Both the position numbers and the translations under genes were made by a program. From Mycolicibacterium sp. YH-1 (GTDB taxonomy: Bacteria > Actinomycetota > Actinomycetes > Mycobacteriales > Mycobacteriaceae), in assembly GCF_022557175.1 (NCBI RefSeq), contig NZ_CP092915.1, positions 6,820,001 through 6,884,000 on the forward strand: 64,000 nt of DNA. Reading direction: 5' to 3'. The notes beneath the pieces were generated by a model that was given only the letters and a program-made list of their open reading frames with translations, did not search any database and was not told the origin of the DNA. This document shows positions 63,281 to 64,000 of this stretch, piece by piece. Every line of letters starts with the position of its first letter. Position 1 is the first letter of the stretch.

Positions 63281-63323
63281 ACGCCGGCCAGCTCAAACCC
63301 GCACTTAGAAAGGCAGTATCACC

Positions 63324-63830
63324 ATGACCACAGCGCCTGTTCTGATCGCATACGACGGCTCTCCCGACGCGCGCACGGCAATTGACGAAGTCGCCAGGCT
63401 CCTCCCTGGCGCTGAGGCGGTTGTCTTGTACGCCCGCCAGCCGATGGAAGGCCTCGCAGCTCACCTCGAAGGGCATCCCGCCCTGGAGGACCTTCGGGGT
63501 ATCGAAGAAGCCGGCCTCGACGCCTCCGAACGGATCGCGTTCGAAGGCTCGGAGCGTGCGCGCGCCGCCGGTTTGGACGCCATGCCGCAGGTGTTGTCCA
63601 GGATGGCCACCGCATCGGAGGCGATCGTGCAGGCCGCCGATGAGATCGACGCGGCCCTCATCGTCCTCGGCTCCCGAGGCCGCCGTGGGCTGTGGTCGGC
63701 CGTGCTCGGCAGCACATCGGTAAACGTGCTCCACCATGCCCGCCGACCAACCCTGGTCGTACCGTCCGAGGCAGTCGTCTCTGCCCGGCAGCGGCCAAGC
63801 AAGCCGGAACCCGACGCCCGGCACGCCTGA
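63324..63830 (+). CDS. Universal stress protein (UspA family)
   Basis: 168 residues, one Usp domain. VLIAYDGSPDARTAIDEVARLL opens the fold and the ATP-binding loop near the end reads VLGSRGRRGLWSAVLGST followed by VLHHARRPTLVV. AAAGG precedes the ATG. It lies downstream of the exporter under the same probable CsoR-type control. Usp proteins support survival under stress; the target is unknown. 63831-64000 shows no further gene. Confidence 0.93.
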   Translation: MTTAPVLIAYDGSPDARTAIDEVARLLPGAEAVVLYARQPMEGLAAHLEGHPALEDLRGIEEAGLDASERIAFEGSERARAAGLDAMPQVLSRMATASEAIVQAADEIDAALIVLGSRGRRGLWSAVLGSTSVNVLHHARRPTLVVPSEAVVSARQRPSKPEPDARHA

Positions 63831-64000
63831 GCGCCCGACAGAAGCGCAACGGCGACCTTCACCGTGTCCACCGAGTTCGGTATCTCTTGGAGCCCAATCG
63901 AAGTCCGGAAACGTCAGCAGACCATCACGCTCGGTCTGGGTCTGCTCTTCGTACGTTGGCGATCCGGGCGTTCGTGACCCGTCGATAGCGACCGAAGCCC

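Overview
The window reads as chromosomal DNA of a mycobacterium, most likely an environmental fast grower (Mycolicibacterium-like). It is high-GC throughout and carries an antigen 85 mycolyltransferase, an MmpS/MmpL pair, a mycofactocin-type SDR, a moxR3-type operon, a KstR-type operator, the zinc-free ribosomal protein set under Zur-type boxes, and many FadE/SDR/P450-type lipid genes. Assignments rest on reading motifs and gene order; no database search was possible.

Layout. 1-17 kb is ordinary mycobacterial core: a phosphotransferase/P450 pair, an MFS-LacI operon, O-methyltransferase, mycofactocin-type SDR, antigen 85, a small secreted hemophore-like protein, rhomboid protease, TesB thioesterase, an LLM flavin oxidoreductase, the five-gene moxR3/DUF58 operon, an HSL-type esterase and an SRPBCC protein. 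16.9-17.5 kb has no convincing gene.

17.5-33.8 kb is an amine/amino-acid catabolic island: glutamine-synthetase-like ligase, Zn alcohol dehydrogenase, two aldehyde dehydrogenases, a PuuD-type gamma-glutamyl hydrolase, class III aminotransferase, glutamate dehydrogenase, CoA-transferase, APC permease, a PucR regulator and a FadR-type regulator. In its middle sits a GNAT acetyltransferase fused to an AAA+ ATPase. The hydrolase start and the ligase/regulator intergenic region carry near-identical promoter-operators (ATTTGG-N5-CCAAAT beside a TACTAT -10 box), which ties the island into one regulon. The gene set fits capture of an amine or amino alcohol as its gamma-glutamyl derivative, oxidation to the acid, then hydrolysis to regenerate glutamate.

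33.8-36.7 kb holds cysteine-poor paralogues of L28, L33, S14 and S18, a CxxC protein and a divergent CobW-like protein, all around two Zur-type boxes, plus a frameshifted second copy of the S18 gene. 36.8-40 kb is a phosphatase / histidine kinase / response regulator relay with overlapping genes. 40-47.2 kb contains a KstR-type box between a steroid-reductase-like/FAD oxidoreductase operon and a nitrobindin/serine hydrolase operon, followed by an SDR and a FadE pair. 47.2-49.1 kb is an AraC regulator and a small secreted protein lying between two exact 64-bp direct repeats, each with a long hairpin.

49-54 kb has a cupin, methyltransferase, two GNATs, and an aldo/keto reductase with divergent AraC regulator. 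54-64 kb is a copper-linked accessory region: copper P-type ATPase, membrane-anchored partner and CopZ, then MmpS/MmpL, an IS1380-type transposase remnant, a DHA2 exporter and a universal stress protein. Four ATACCC-type palindromes typical of CsoR operators mark its promoters, but no csoR gene is in the window. The last 170 bases (after 63830) show nothing I can support. No rRNA, tRNA or CRISPR array was seen.
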